From contig NZ_CABPRV010000002.1 of assembly GCF_902459735.1 (NCBI RefSeq), positions 1-64,000 of the forward strand: DNA of 64,000 nt, given 5' to 3'. The position numbers were made by a program, and so were the translations under genes. Under the pieces are notes generated by a model. That model had not been told where the DNA came from and made no database searches. It saw nothing but the letters and a program-made list of their open reading frames with translations. This stretch comes from Pandoraea capi. Lineage in GTDB: Bacteria; Pseudomonadota; Gammaproteobacteria; Burkholderiales; Burkholderiaceae. This document shows, piece after piece, positions 44,410 through 54,684 of the stretch (within the stretch, counting starts at the first letter, position 1; each line of letters begins with the position of its first letter).

Positions 44410-46068
44410 TCAACTGCGTGCGGGATTCGACTGTTCGGGCAGCGCTGTTGTGAGGGTGTTGCGGCGCTGGGCTTGCGTCGGCGCGTCGGTGTTGGTGGAT
44501 GTGGACGACTTCGCCGTCTGCGCGGCGCTCGCGTTGGCCATCGGATAGGCCCAGACGCTGTTCGGATCGCCGCGACGCGCGCGACGCCACGTCGCACGGG
44601 CGAACAACGCAAAGATCACGGCGCTCACGAGTGCGATCAGGTCGACGCCCGCGAGCACCCAGTCGCCATCGGCGAGCGTGCGCACGAGGTTGTCGGCGGT
44701 GAACAGGGCATCGGCGACGGGAATGGCGAGACAGGCGGCGGCCGTCGCGATCAGCAATGCGGTAGCAGCCACAGCCGGCGCCGTGAGCGCGGCGAACACC
44801 ATCGACAGCGCCAGGGTGACGACAAAGATCGACAGCGCGCTCGCGCCGGGAGCGATCACCGCCCCGACGAACGCCACTGCCATCCCGAGGCAAGTGCCCA
44901 GGAACACGCCCGCCGTAGCCTTCGCCATCCACCGCAGATTCGCGGGCTGAAGGGTGGTATTGCGTTTGCGGCGCGATTCGAGCCAGAGCAGATTGCCGCT
45001 GTAGACGAGCACTGCGCCCATCAGGCCGAGGATGAAATACACCCAGCGCATGGCGTCGCCGGCGAAGTTACCGAAGTGCGCGCCATAGATCATGCTGAGC
45101 ACGGCATGGTTCGTATCGCGCATGCCCGGGCTGTGCTGGCCGACGATCTCACCGTCGTTCAGACGCACGGCCACCGCAGCGAACACGCCGAGCGAATCGC
45201 TGGCTTCGCCGTAGACCTCGGCGACCGCATCGGGCTGGCCGTAGCGCGACCAGGCAACCGCCGTCGTTTCCATGTCGGGCGCAGCATGCGCTGCACGGGC
45301 GAGTATCGCCTGAAGGTCGAGCGGCTTGCCGTCGACCGGCGCAATCTTCGCGGGCACCGAGCCCGTCATCTGTAAGAACTGCGGCGCCAGCTTGTTCTCG
45401 AACGTCACCACGTTAAAGGCCATCATCAGCGGCAGGCTCAGGCACAGCAACGCGCCCGTGAGTGCGAAGACGATGTGAAACGGCAGGCTCAGTACGCCGA
45501 TGGCGTTGTGCGCGTCTTGCCAGAAGCGCTTGAGGTTGCGTCCCGGGCGCAGCGCAAAGATGTCGCGCGTGACGCGCGGCAGGTGCACGATCACGCCGGA
45601 GACGAGCGCCATGCCGTAAAAGAGCGACACCACCCCCATCAGATACAGACCGTAGGTTGGGACGGACAGCGAGTAGTGCAGGGCGTTGACGGTGTTCGAC
45701 AGGCCGGGGCGCGCGTCGCCGACGATGAGCGACGTCGCCGTGCCATCCGCATTCAGGCGCAGTCTCGCCTGCATCCATTCACCATCCGGCTGGAGCCAAT
45801 AAGCGAAAGGCACGGGCGAGTGGCTGGGCAGTACCACACCCATCTGTTCGCGTGCCGCCGGGTACTGCGCACGCACCATCTCGGCGAGCTGTTCGGTCTG
45901 GGCGAGCGAGAGCGGGGCATGACGCGTTGCCGGTTGCTCCCAGCGCTCGATCTCGTGATGAAAGACGGTCAGGGCGCCGCCGAGCATGGCGACGAACAGG
46001 GCGAAACCGGCCACGATGCCGGCCCACGTGTGGACGCTGAGGTACTGACGAAGGGTTTGAGCGCGCAT
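44410..46068 (-). CDS. PepSY-associated membrane protein of an iron-uptake locus
   Basis: A 552-residue inner-membrane protein of the PepSY TM family. It opens RAQTLRQYLSVHTWAGIVAGFALFVAMLGGALTVFHHEIERWE, the usual first helix with a conserved His, and has further helices near residues 165-190, 200-230, 335-360 and four in the C-terminal third. AAGGA precedes the ATG at 46068. Such proteins sit beside siderophore receptor genes, and some reduce ferric siderophores at the inner membrane. Two small membrane genes upstream and a receptor relic downstream support an iron role. Confidence 0.85.
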   Translation of the reverse strand: MRAQTLRQYLSVHTWAGIVAGFALFVAMLGGALTVFHHEIERWEQPATRHAPLSLAQTEQLAEMVRAQYPAAREQMGVVLPSHSPVPFAYWLQPDGEWMQARLRLNADGTATSLIVGDARPGLSNTVNALHYSLSVPTYGLYLMGVVSLFYGMALVSGVIVHLPRVTRDIFALRPGRNLKRFWQDAHNAIGVLSLPFHIVFALTGALLCLSLPLMMAFNVVTFENKLAPQFLQMTGSVPAKIAPVDGKPLDLQAILARAAHAAPDMETTAVAWSRYGQPDAVAEVYGEASDSLGVFAAVAVRLNDGEIVGQHSPGMRDTNHAVLSMIYGAHFGNFAGDAMRWVYFILGLMGAVLVYSGNLLWLESRRKRNTTLQPANLRWMAKATAGVFLGTCLGMAVAFVGAVIAPGASALSIFVVTLALSMVFAALTAPAVAATALLIATAAACLAIPVADALFTADNLVRTLADGDWVLAGVDLIALVSAVIFALFARATWRRARRGDPNSVWAYPMANASAAQTAKSSTSTNTDAPTQAQRRNTLTTALPEQSNPARS

Positions 46069-46078
46069 CGGGCGATCC

Positions 46079-46333
46079 TTACCAGACGGCGCGCGCCAAC
46101 AGCAGCGCGGCCCAGGCGACGACGGTGGTGGCGCCCATGCCGATCCACGCGCGTGTCGCGGTGCGGCTCGCGAAGACCACGGCAAACAGACCGAGCCATA
46201 CGAGCGGGAAGAGGGCGATGACGGGAATGACGGCGGTTTGCCAGCCGGCAGGCGTCATGTAGGCGATGGCGCCGCACAGTGCCATGGCGGCAAAAAAACC
46301 GGGGACGAGGCCTGCGAACGTTCTACTCCACAT
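46079..46333 (-). CDS. Small membrane protein (DUF3649-like), iron locus
   Basis: An 84-residue protein with about three hydrophobic helices, starting MWSRTFAGLVPGFFAAMALCGAIAYM. Proteins of this size and position, next to PepSY and DUF3325-like genes, are called DUF3649 in siderophore operons; I assign it by layout and general resemblance only. It overlaps the upstream gene by 11 bases and lies 10 bases before the PepSY gene. Function unknown. Confidence 0.68.
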   Translation of the reverse strand: MWSRTFAGLVPGFFAAMALCGAIAYMTPAGWQTAVIPVIALFPLVWLGLFAVVFASRTATRAWIGMGATTVVAWAALLLARAVW

Positions 46334-46601
46334 GGGCGTCTCCCCGCAGCCAATGCCAGCCGCCTGCGGCATACGGCCAGAACAGCAAGCCGAAGCTCAG
46401 CGACATGAAAGCCGACGCAATGCCTGCCGACGCGCCGGCGGCGACCCACCAGCACACGAGGCTGACAAGGGCCGCGATCAGCGCGATCGCGCGCGCGGGC
46501 TGCGCGGCCAGACGTTGCGTGCGCAATCGCTGGTGTTCGGACGTGAGGTAGCAGGCACCGCCTGCGAGCCATGCCAGTGCAATGGCCAATGCAATCAACA
46601 T
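46323..46601 (-). CDS. Small membrane protein (DUF3325-like), iron locus
   Basis: A 92-residue protein with three membrane helices: LIALAIALAWLAGGACYL, then YLTSEHQRLRTQRLAAQP (a cytosolic loop typical of DUF3325), then two more helices to the end. The ATG at 46601 is chosen since it begins the first helix. It is the first gene of the small iron-linked operon, and a possible Fur box lies about 215 bases upstream. Function unknown. Confidence 0.7.
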   Translation of the reverse strand: MLIALAIALAWLAGGACYLTSEHQRLRTQRLAAQPARAIALIAALVSLVCWWVAAGASAGIASAFMSLSFGLLFWPYAAGGWHWLRGDAHVE

Positions 46602-46813
46602 GCTTGGGTCGTGCGGAAAAATCGTTGAAAAATGAAGCTTTGCCAACGTCGGATGCCATCCCTTCGACAAACGAAAACGCCGCCTCTGGGGCGACGTGGC
46701 TGGCGATGCAAGTCAAAAACGGTTCCGGTCAGGCCCGACCGATGACGTCCGCTGGACATCTTTCGGTATTCTCAGGGCGCTTGATGACGTAAACCAACGT
46801 AAACGTAAGCGTT

Positions 46814-46832
46814 AACGAAAACGATTCGCATT
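46814..46832 (-). promoter_or_regulatory. Possible Fur box
   Basis: Read on the minus strand, AATGCGAATCGTTTTCGTT resembles the AATGAGAATnATT-type Fur sites of beta-proteobacteria and lies upstream of iron-linked genes on that strand. The dyad is imperfect, so this is a weak call. Confidence 0.35.
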
Positions 46833-46904
46833 TATAGCACGATTCGGACAAATCCCGAAACAATCCGTCCGAAATCCCGGATATACAAGTGACGCGTGGC
46901 GTGC

Positions 46905-46934
46905 AGACAACGACAAGGTGAGGTGTCGTTGTCT
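46905..46934. repeat. Inverted repeat behind the desaturase gene
   Basis: Perfect 11-base arms AGACAACGACA and TGTCGTTGTCT surround an 8-base loop, 47 bases after the desaturase stop on the minus strand. No T-run follows; it may be a terminator helped by Rho or an operator. Confidence 0.5.
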
Positions 46935-46980
46935 ATCAGGCTTGCTGAGATGATGCGTCGTATGTTTGGCGGGCGTGCGC

Positions 46981-48144
46981 TCAGGACGCACGAGCGGCGT
47001 CGGCGATGAGACTACTGGTCGGCAAGGGGCCATGAAACTGGCGGACGATCGCGTGCCAGTAGGGAATCACCGGCCCGGACGTGGGCTGTGCCGCATCGAT
47101 TTCCGGCAGCAAATGCCAGGGGGCGGTCGGGTACTGATGGTGCACGCGGTGCAGGTGATGATTGAGCACCAGCAAGCGGCCGAGCGCCGGCGCATGGAAG
47201 TTGCGCGAGCGGGCTGGCTCGTCCATCGTCACGCCGAAGTGCGGCAGGTTGTCGGCAATGGACAGCCAGATGCCGCGCGCGACGAACGTCGCCACGAACA
47301 CTGGCCACCAGGGGCCGTAAGCCCATAGCGCCAGACCGAGCGCGACGAACAGGATCAGAAAGTCCCGCTGAATCCGGCGGCGACGCACCGGATCGGAGGC
47401 GAACATCACCACGCGGCGACGCACGTCGTCGTCTTGCGGGTCGGCGCCGAGCGCGCGCAATGCCAGCGCAGGCAGGCGCTTGGCCGGGATCCACGCGATC
47501 AGCGGCGCGAACAGTTCCGTGAGCCACATGCCGCCGAGCAGGCGCGACTGATAGCTGAACCAGCGCCGCACGCGTTGTGCGCGCGGTGCGTCGGCGGGCA
47601 GCGTCGAGATGTCGGGCTGGTCATAGGGTTGACGGGTGAACCGATGGTGCATCAGATGCCCGAATCGCATGATCTCGAAGGGCAGCCCGAGGAAGAAGGA
47701 GAGCGTGCGGCCGGTGCGTTCGTTGGCGCGCGGCTTAAGGCGCAACTGACCGTGAATGGACTCGTGAATCAGCCCCCAGTGCATGGGCGTGAGGAGCAGC
47801 ACGGGAAGCAGCGACAGCGCTGCGAAGCCCCCCCATTGGCGCAATGCGTAGCCGAGTCCGAGCCATTGCCAGAGGCCGGCGAGCGCCGTCAGACCGATCA
47901 GCCAGGGATTCCAGTGCGATGGTTTGGCGTGGCGCCATAGCGCGGGCGATGGCATGGCGTCGCTCGTCAGTGTGGCGCCGACCGACGGTGTCGCCCCAGC
48001 GGTGGCGGGAGACGAGGGGCAGGGGGAGGCCGAAGAAGCGACTGGGGCCAGGGAAGCCGGGGGAGTGGCGGATGGCGCGACGGCAGGTGCGGCTGAGGGT
48101 GTGACAGCATCAATCCCGGCCGGGCGCGCAACGACGTTCTCCAT
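46981..48144 (-). CDS. Membrane fatty acid desaturase
   Basis: A 387-residue inner-membrane di-iron desaturase. The three histidine boxes are present: HESIHG near residue 127, HLMHH near 163, HRVHH near 344; four membrane helices lie between them. Such enzymes put a double bond into acyl chains, or hydroxylate or desaturate carotenoid-like lipids. The first 70 residues are Ala/Pro/Ser-rich and unlike any domain, possibly a disordered tail or mis-called start. It stands alone. The acyl substrate is unknown. Confidence 0.85.
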   Translation of the reverse strand: MENVVARPAGIDAVTPSAAPAVAPSATPPASLAPVASSASPCPSSPATAGATPSVGATLTSDAMPSPALWRHAKPSHWNPWLIGLTALAGLWQWLGLGYALRQWGGFAALSLLPVLLLTPMHWGLIHESIHGQLRLKPRANERTGRTLSFFLGLPFEIMRFGHLMHHRFTRQPYDQPDISTLPADAPRAQRVRRWFSYQSRLLGGMWLTELFAPLIAWIPAKRLPALALRALGADPQDDDVRRRVVMFASDPVRRRRIQRDFLILFVALGLALWAYGPWWPVFVATFVARGIWLSIADNLPHFGVTMDEPARSRNFHAPALGRLLVLNHHLHRVHHQYPTAPWHLLPEIDAAQPTSGPVIPYWHAIVRQFHGPLPTSSLIADAARAS

Positions 48145-48353
48145 GAGGTCTCCGTGACGTAACGTGACTGAAAGCAGCGTGCAACGAAATAACGCAAGGG
48201 GACGTGCCGGGCGTCATTCGATGCGATGCTGCGCGACGCGCTCCGGCACGTGGCGACGAGAGTGTATGTCGCCCTGCGGGAAGGGAATATGTCAGTCGTG
48301 TTGCAGCGCCTTACTTTCGTAGCATTTCCGTCATGTGCTACGTCGGCGAAGGG

Positions 48354-48639
48354 CTATTGCGGGTCGCCGGACGTGCTCAGGCTGTCCAGTTGAGCGACGC
48401 CGGCCGCCGTGAGCCGTACCAGTTGCAGGCCGCGCTCACCGTCTTCGAGCGAGACCCATCCCGCTTCCGTCAGCACGCTGAGGTAGCGTAACAACGCGCT
48501 CATCGGCAACGTACTGCGCTTGGCCAGGCGAGCGAGCGATAGCGACTCGCGGCCTTCTTGCCGGCCGTCGGCCAACGTTTGCAGCAGGCGAGCGAGGTCC
48601 TGCTCGGCCTGCGCCAGATCGTTGTCGTGCGCCGGGGTG

Positions 48640-48647
<8 letters not shown>
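48354..48647 (-). CDS. Small winged-helix protein beside YdeP-type oxidoreductase
   Basis: A 97-residue protein likely to contain a winged helix: LAQAEQDLARLLQTLADG, then LARLAKRSTLPMSALLRYLSVLTEAGWVSL (a helix-turn-helix) and LVRLTAAGVAQLDSL. The start appears to be a TTG at 48647 with GGAG upstream, overlapping the end of the YdeP-type gene by 8 bases, so translation is coupled. It could regulate or assist formate dehydrogenase-like functions. I do not recognise a named family. Confidence 0.65.
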
Positions 48648-50952
<2,305 letters not shown>

Positions 50953-51141
50953 GACGCGGGTTCCGACAGAGGTTGGTCGGCATGCCGTGCGGCCTTGTGG
51001 GTACACGGTAGCCAAGGGAAACATTTCACGTCAAATAGGCAAATTGATGCATAATTAAAGCACGTTGCACCGGGAAATTCCTGTCGGTGCCAATGCAGAG
51101 ATGCCTGTTAAATCGACGTTTGTAGGCATCTTATCAGGAAT

Positions 51142-51177
51142 TTGCATAGATTGATTTATGCAATGAATAGCATATGA
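51142..51177. promoter_or_regulatory. Overlapping TGCATA dyads upstream of the regulator gene
   Basis: TTGCATA-N8-TATGCAA (51142-51163) overlaps a second dyad TATGC-N8-GCATA (51157-51174), so three half-sites sit in a row just before the regulator start. This suggests autoregulation by the ModE/ModA-like protein. Related dyads lie at 52264-52289 and 52464-52487. Confidence 0.6.
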
Positions 51178-51186
51178 GGTGACTTC

Positions 51187-52260
51187 ATGAAGCGTATCTC
51201 CATCGCGCCGCAATTGCGGTTTCGGCATGACGGCGCCGACGTGCCCCTCGACAAGGTGTTGTCCCTGCTCACGGAAGTCCAGGCGCATGGCAACCTGCAA
51301 GCGGCCAGTCAGGTGCTCGGGCAGTCGTATCGGGGCGCCTGGGGGCATGTCAAAGAGGTCGAGTCGCTTATGGGCGCCCCGTTGCTGACGATGGCCCGTG
51401 GGCGCGGCGCCGTGCTCACGCCGCTGGCACAGCGGCTATTGTGGGGGCAGAAGCGCTTGCAGGCACGGCTCGGGCCGTTGCTGGAGACGATGGCGTCCGA
51501 GTTGCAGACGGAACTCGACGACTTGCTGCTTCAGGAAACCGGTCAGTTGCGACTGTTTGCGAGTCACGGCCTGGCGGTGGCGGCGCTCGTGGATTTCGCG
51601 GGGCGCGCCGGTTTGCCGATCGACGTCAGCTATCGCGGCAGCATCGAAGCCATTGCCGCGCTGGCCAAGCACGAGTGCGAGGTCGCGAGTTTTCACGTCC
51701 CCATCGGCGCGCTTGCGGAGCCGGTGCTCGATCACTATGTGCCGTTGCTCAAGGGCAAGGCGTATCGCGTGGCGGATGTCGCTTCCCGCCGCCTCGGTTT
51801 GCTCGTCGCACGCGGCAATCCGCTTGGCATTCATGCGCTTGCCGATCTGCCGCGCACCGGCGCGCGATTCGCAAACCGTGAGCGCGGCTCGGGGACCCGC
51901 ATCATTTTCGACTTGTTGTTGGCGCGTGACGGCATCGATCCCTCCACCGTGGCCGGTGCAGAGAATATCGAGTTCACGCACGCGGCCGTGGCGGCCTATA
52001 TTGCCAGCGGCAGGGCGGATGCCGGTCTGGCCATCGAAGCGGCTGCGAGTCAGTTCGGACTCGACTTCATCCCCATTCTTACCGAGCGCTATTGCCTGAT
52101 GTTCCCCGAGAGCGGTATCGACTCACCGCACCTTCAGGGGCTGCTGGAAATCCTTCAGAGCGGCGAGTATCGGCAAGCCGTCCATGCGATTCCCGGATAC
52201 AGCGAAGGCGCGACCGGGCGAGTGACATCGTTGTCGGAGGCTTTTCCGTCGTTGGGTTGA
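51187..52260 (+). CDS. ModE/ModA-like regulator of formate dehydrogenase genes (FdsR-like)
   Basis: A 357-residue protein with a ModE-type winged helix at the N-terminus (VLSLLTEVQAHGNLQAASQVLGQSYRGAWGHVKEVESLMGAPLL) and a periplasmic-binding-protein-like domain behind it (LRLFASHGLAVAAL to the end, with GLLVARGNPLGI and FANRERGSGTRIIFD). This layout fits one-component regulators next to formate dehydrogenase or molybdoenzyme genes, such as FdsR. It lies between a YdeP-type enzyme gene (divergent) and fdsG (same strand). GAGGTG precedes its ATG. The ligand may be formate, molybdate or the like. Confidence 0.8.
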   Translation: MKRISIAPQLRFRHDGADVPLDKVLSLLTEVQAHGNLQAASQVLGQSYRGAWGHVKEVESLMGAPLLTMARGRGAVLTPLAQRLLWGQKRLQARLGPLLETMASELQTELDDLLLQETGQLRLFASHGLAVAALVDFAGRAGLPIDVSYRGSIEAIAALAKHECEVASFHVPIGALAEPVLDHYVPLLKGKAYRVADVASRRLGLLVARGNPLGIHALADLPRTGARFANRERGSGTRIIFDLLLARDGIDPSTVAGAENIEFTHAAVAAYIASGRADAGLAIEAAASQFGLDFIPILTERYCLMFPESGIDSPHLQGLLEILQSGEYRQAVHAIPGYSEGATGRVTSLSEAFPSLG

Positions 52261-52263
52261 AAT

Positions 52264-52289
52264 TTCATATGTAATTAATTGCATATGAA
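52264..52289. promoter_or_regulatory. TTCATATG dyad behind the regulator gene
   Basis: TTCATATG-N10-CATATGAA is a perfect 8-base dyad (52264-52271 and 52282-52289) directly after the regulator stop and about 230 bases before fdsG. It shares half-site and spacing with the dyad at 52464. Confidence 0.65.
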
Positions 52290-52463
52290 TTGCGCGAGCT
52301 TTTGCACGAGCAAACGCCCGTGCCGCATGGCTTGGGCGTTCGCGGCATGTTGCTGTGCGTCGAGTTTGATCGGCGATAGCTATCAGTGTTTCCACGAGGC
52401 TTGTTGCGACGGGGTGTTTGGACTAATGTCCTAAGTACTGAGCCCCCAAAAGACAGTTCGTCA

Positions 52464-52487
52464 TCATATGCAAACAAGAACATATGA
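52464..52487 (+). promoter_or_regulatory. TCATATG dyad in the fdsG leader
   Basis: TCATATG-N10-CATATGA (52464-52470 and 52481-52487) lies 32 bases before the fdsG start, just before its AGGAGA ribosome site. It matches the dyad at 52264 in half-site and spacing, so both are candidate operators of the fds operon. Confidence 0.65.
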
Positions 52488-52518
52488 GGCGCTGTCTTGC
52501 CCCAGGAGACAATTCGAG

Positions 52519-53007
52519 ATGGTGCCCACACCTCATGCGACGCTCGCGCCGCTGCTGGCTCGCCACGCCGGCCGCGCACACGAGCTGTTGCCGTTGCTGC
52601 ACGCGTTGCAGGACAGCGAGGGCTATGTCGACCCGGCGCACGTGCCGGCGATCGCCACGGCCCTGAACCTTTCTCGCGCCGAAGTCCACGGCGTCATCAC
52701 GTTCTATCACCATTTCCGCAGTACCCCTCCAGCCGCGACCGTGGTGCAGATTTGCCGTGCGGAAGCGTGCCGCAGCCGTGACGGCGAGGCGCTCGTCGCG
52801 CATGTCGAGGCATGCACCGGTGCGCGTATCGACGGGGAGCCATGCAATGGCGTGGGCGTGGCGTCGGTGTACTGCCTGGGGCAGTGTGCGTTATCCCCGG
52901 CCATGACCGTCAACGGCGAGCTGCATGCGCGTGTCACGCCGGTACGCTTCGATGCTGTGCTGGCATCGGTGGCTGTGTCGGGTGGCAAGGAGGGACGTCA
53001 TGACTGA
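52519..53007 (+). CDS. fdsG: NAD-linked formate dehydrogenase gamma subunit
   Basis: A 162-residue NuoE-like subunit that holds one 2Fe-2S cluster. The four cluster cysteines are visible: Cys79 and Cys84 in QICRAEACRS, Cys119 and Cys123 in YCLGQCALSP. The N-terminal half (LLPLLHALQDSEGYVDPAHVPAIATALNLSRAEVHGVITFYHHF) is the typical thioredoxin-like partner helix region. The start at 52519 has AGGAGA. FdsG and FdsB together form the diaphorase module. It overlaps fdsB by 8 bases. Confidence 0.94.
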   Translation: MVPTPHATLAPLLARHAGRAHELLPLLHALQDSEGYVDPAHVPAIATALNLSRAEVHGVITFYHHFRSTPPAATVVQICRAEACRSRDGEALVAHVEACTGARIDGEPCNGVGVASVYCLGQCALSPAMTVNGELHARVTPVRFDAVLASVAVSGGKEGRHD

Positions 53008-54640
53008 TCTGGCGACGAAGACGCCTCATCGGCTCTACATCCCCGGCGATTCGGCGGCATTGGCGTTGGGGGCCGACAAGCTGGCCGCAGCGGTGAGCGC
53101 CGAAGCGGCCCGACGCGGTATTGCCGTCGATATCGTCCGTAACGGTTCGCGCGGCCTGTTCTGGCTGGAGCCGCTGGTGGAGGTGGAGACACCGTCCGGG
53201 CGCATCGGCTACAGCAACGTGCAGGCGGCACAAGTGGCCGCGCTGTTCGACAGTGGCTGGCCCGCCTGCGCGGCGCAAGATGGCGAGTGCGAGACCGCCG
53301 TCGAAAATCCCGAGGGAAGCTGGGACGCCGCGATGCCCGCATGCGTGGGGCGCGTCGAGGACATCCCATATCTGGCGAAGCAGCAACGGTTGACGTTCGC
53401 TCGCGTTGGCATCACCGATCCGCTGGATCCGGCCGATTACGTGGCGCACGGCGGACTTGCGGGTCTTCGTGCCTGTCTCGCGCTCGACGCGGAAGCCGCC
53501 TGTCAGACGGTGCTTGATTCGGGGTTGCGCGGACGCGGCGGCGCAGCCTTCCCGGCCGGTATCAAATGGCGTACGGTCAGTCGCGCCGAAGCGAAGCAAA
53601 AGTACGTCGTCTGCAATGCAGACGAAGGCGACTCCGGCACGTTCGCCGACCGGCTCATCATGGAAAGCGATCCGTTCGTCCTCATCGAAGGGATGGCCAT
53701 TGCAGCGCTGAGTGTGGGGGCCACCGAAGGCATCGTGTACGTGCGCAGCGAATATCCCCACGCCATTGCGATGCTCGAAGCGGCCATTGCGGTGGCGCAT
53801 CGCGAAGGTTGGCTTGGGTCGGACGTGCTCGGCTCGGGCCGGGCCTGCGAGCTGCGCGTGGCGAAAGCGGCGGGGGCATACATCTGCGGTGAGGAAACGG
53901 CGCTGCTCGAAAGCCTCGAAGGCAAGCGCGGCGTGGTGCGCGCCAAGCCGCCGATTCCTGCGCTGTCCGGTCTCTTCGGGCAACCGACCCTCATCAACAA
54001 CGTGATTACGCTCGCCAGCGTGCCGTACATCTTCGCGCACGGCGCGCAGACCTATCGTGAATTCGGGATGGGGCGCTCGCAAGGCACGCTGCCGGTGCAA
54101 CTGGCGGGCAACATCCGTCGCGGCGGATTGGTGGAACTGGCGTTCGGTGTGACGTTGCGCACGCTGCTCGATGAGTTCGGCGGCGGTACCGCGAGCGGAC
54201 GTCCCGCCAAGGCGATTCAGGTCGGCGGCCCGCTGGGGGCGTATCTGCCCGATGCGCAATGGGATTTGCCGATGGATTACGAAGCATATGCTGCCGTCGG
54301 CGCTGTCGTGGGGCACGGTGGCGTAGTCGTTCACGACGACACGGCCGATATGGCGGGGCTGGCGAGTTACGCGATGGCGTTCTGCGCGCACGAGTCCTGT
54401 GGCAAATGCACCCCGTGCCGTATCGGTTCGACGCGAGGTGTCGAAGTCATCGAGCGCATCCGGCGCGGCGATACGTCGTCGCGTCAGGTGACGTTGCTCC
54501 ACGACCTCTGCGACACGATGGTGTCGGGTTCGCTGTGTGCGATGGGCGGCATGACGCCGTTCCCCGTGCGCTCGGCACTCGAACATTTCCCGGCGGATTT
54601 CGGTCTGCCCGATGGCGCGGGACGCGCCGAAGCGGCCTGA
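53000..54640 (+). CDS. fdsB: NAD-linked formate dehydrogenase beta subunit
   Basis: A 546-residue NuoF-like subunit that binds FMN, NADH and one 4Fe-4S cluster. Motifs: LRGRGGAAFPAGIKW (FMN/NADH), NADEGDSGTFADR, GAYICGEETALLESLEG, and the cluster binding stretch CGKCTPCRIGSTR (Cys467, 470, 473). The first ~130 residues form the extra N-terminal 2Fe-2S-like region usual in FdsB. It overlaps fdsG and is followed by fdsA 44 bases later. It passes electrons from formate oxidation to NAD+ in the cytosol. Confidence 0.95.
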   Translation: MTDLATKTPHRLYIPGDSAALALGADKLAAAVSAEAARRGIAVDIVRNGSRGLFWLEPLVEVETPSGRIGYSNVQAAQVAALFDSGWPACAAQDGECETAVENPEGSWDAAMPACVGRVEDIPYLAKQQRLTFARVGITDPLDPADYVAHGGLAGLRACLALDAEAACQTVLDSGLRGRGGAAFPAGIKWRTVSRAEAKQKYVVCNADEGDSGTFADRLIMESDPFVLIEGMAIAALSVGATEGIVYVRSEYPHAIAMLEAAIAVAHREGWLGSDVLGSGRACELRVAKAAGAYICGEETALLESLEGKRGVVRAKPPIPALSGLFGQPTLINNVITLASVPYIFAHGAQTYREFGMGRSQGTLPVQLAGNIRRGGLVELAFGVTLRTLLDEFGGGTASGRPAKAIQVGGPLGAYLPDAQWDLPMDYEAYAAVGAVVGHGGVVVHDDTADMAGLASYAMAFCAHESCGKCTPCRIGSTRGVEVIERIRRGDTSSRQVTLLHDLCDTMVSGSLCAMGGMTPFPVRSALEHFPADFGLPDGAGRAEAA

Positions 54641-54684
54641 TGTCGGACTGACATCCATTCGCCGCCCCAAGAGGAGGACAACAC

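Larger units (their letters stand above)
46602..46980. other. Gene-free stretch upstream of the iron locus
   Basis: No gene seen. It contains an AT-rich segment at 46780-46870 with a possible Fur site (46814-46832), and a perfect 11-base inverted repeat (46905-46934) just behind the desaturase gene. Confidence 0.55.
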
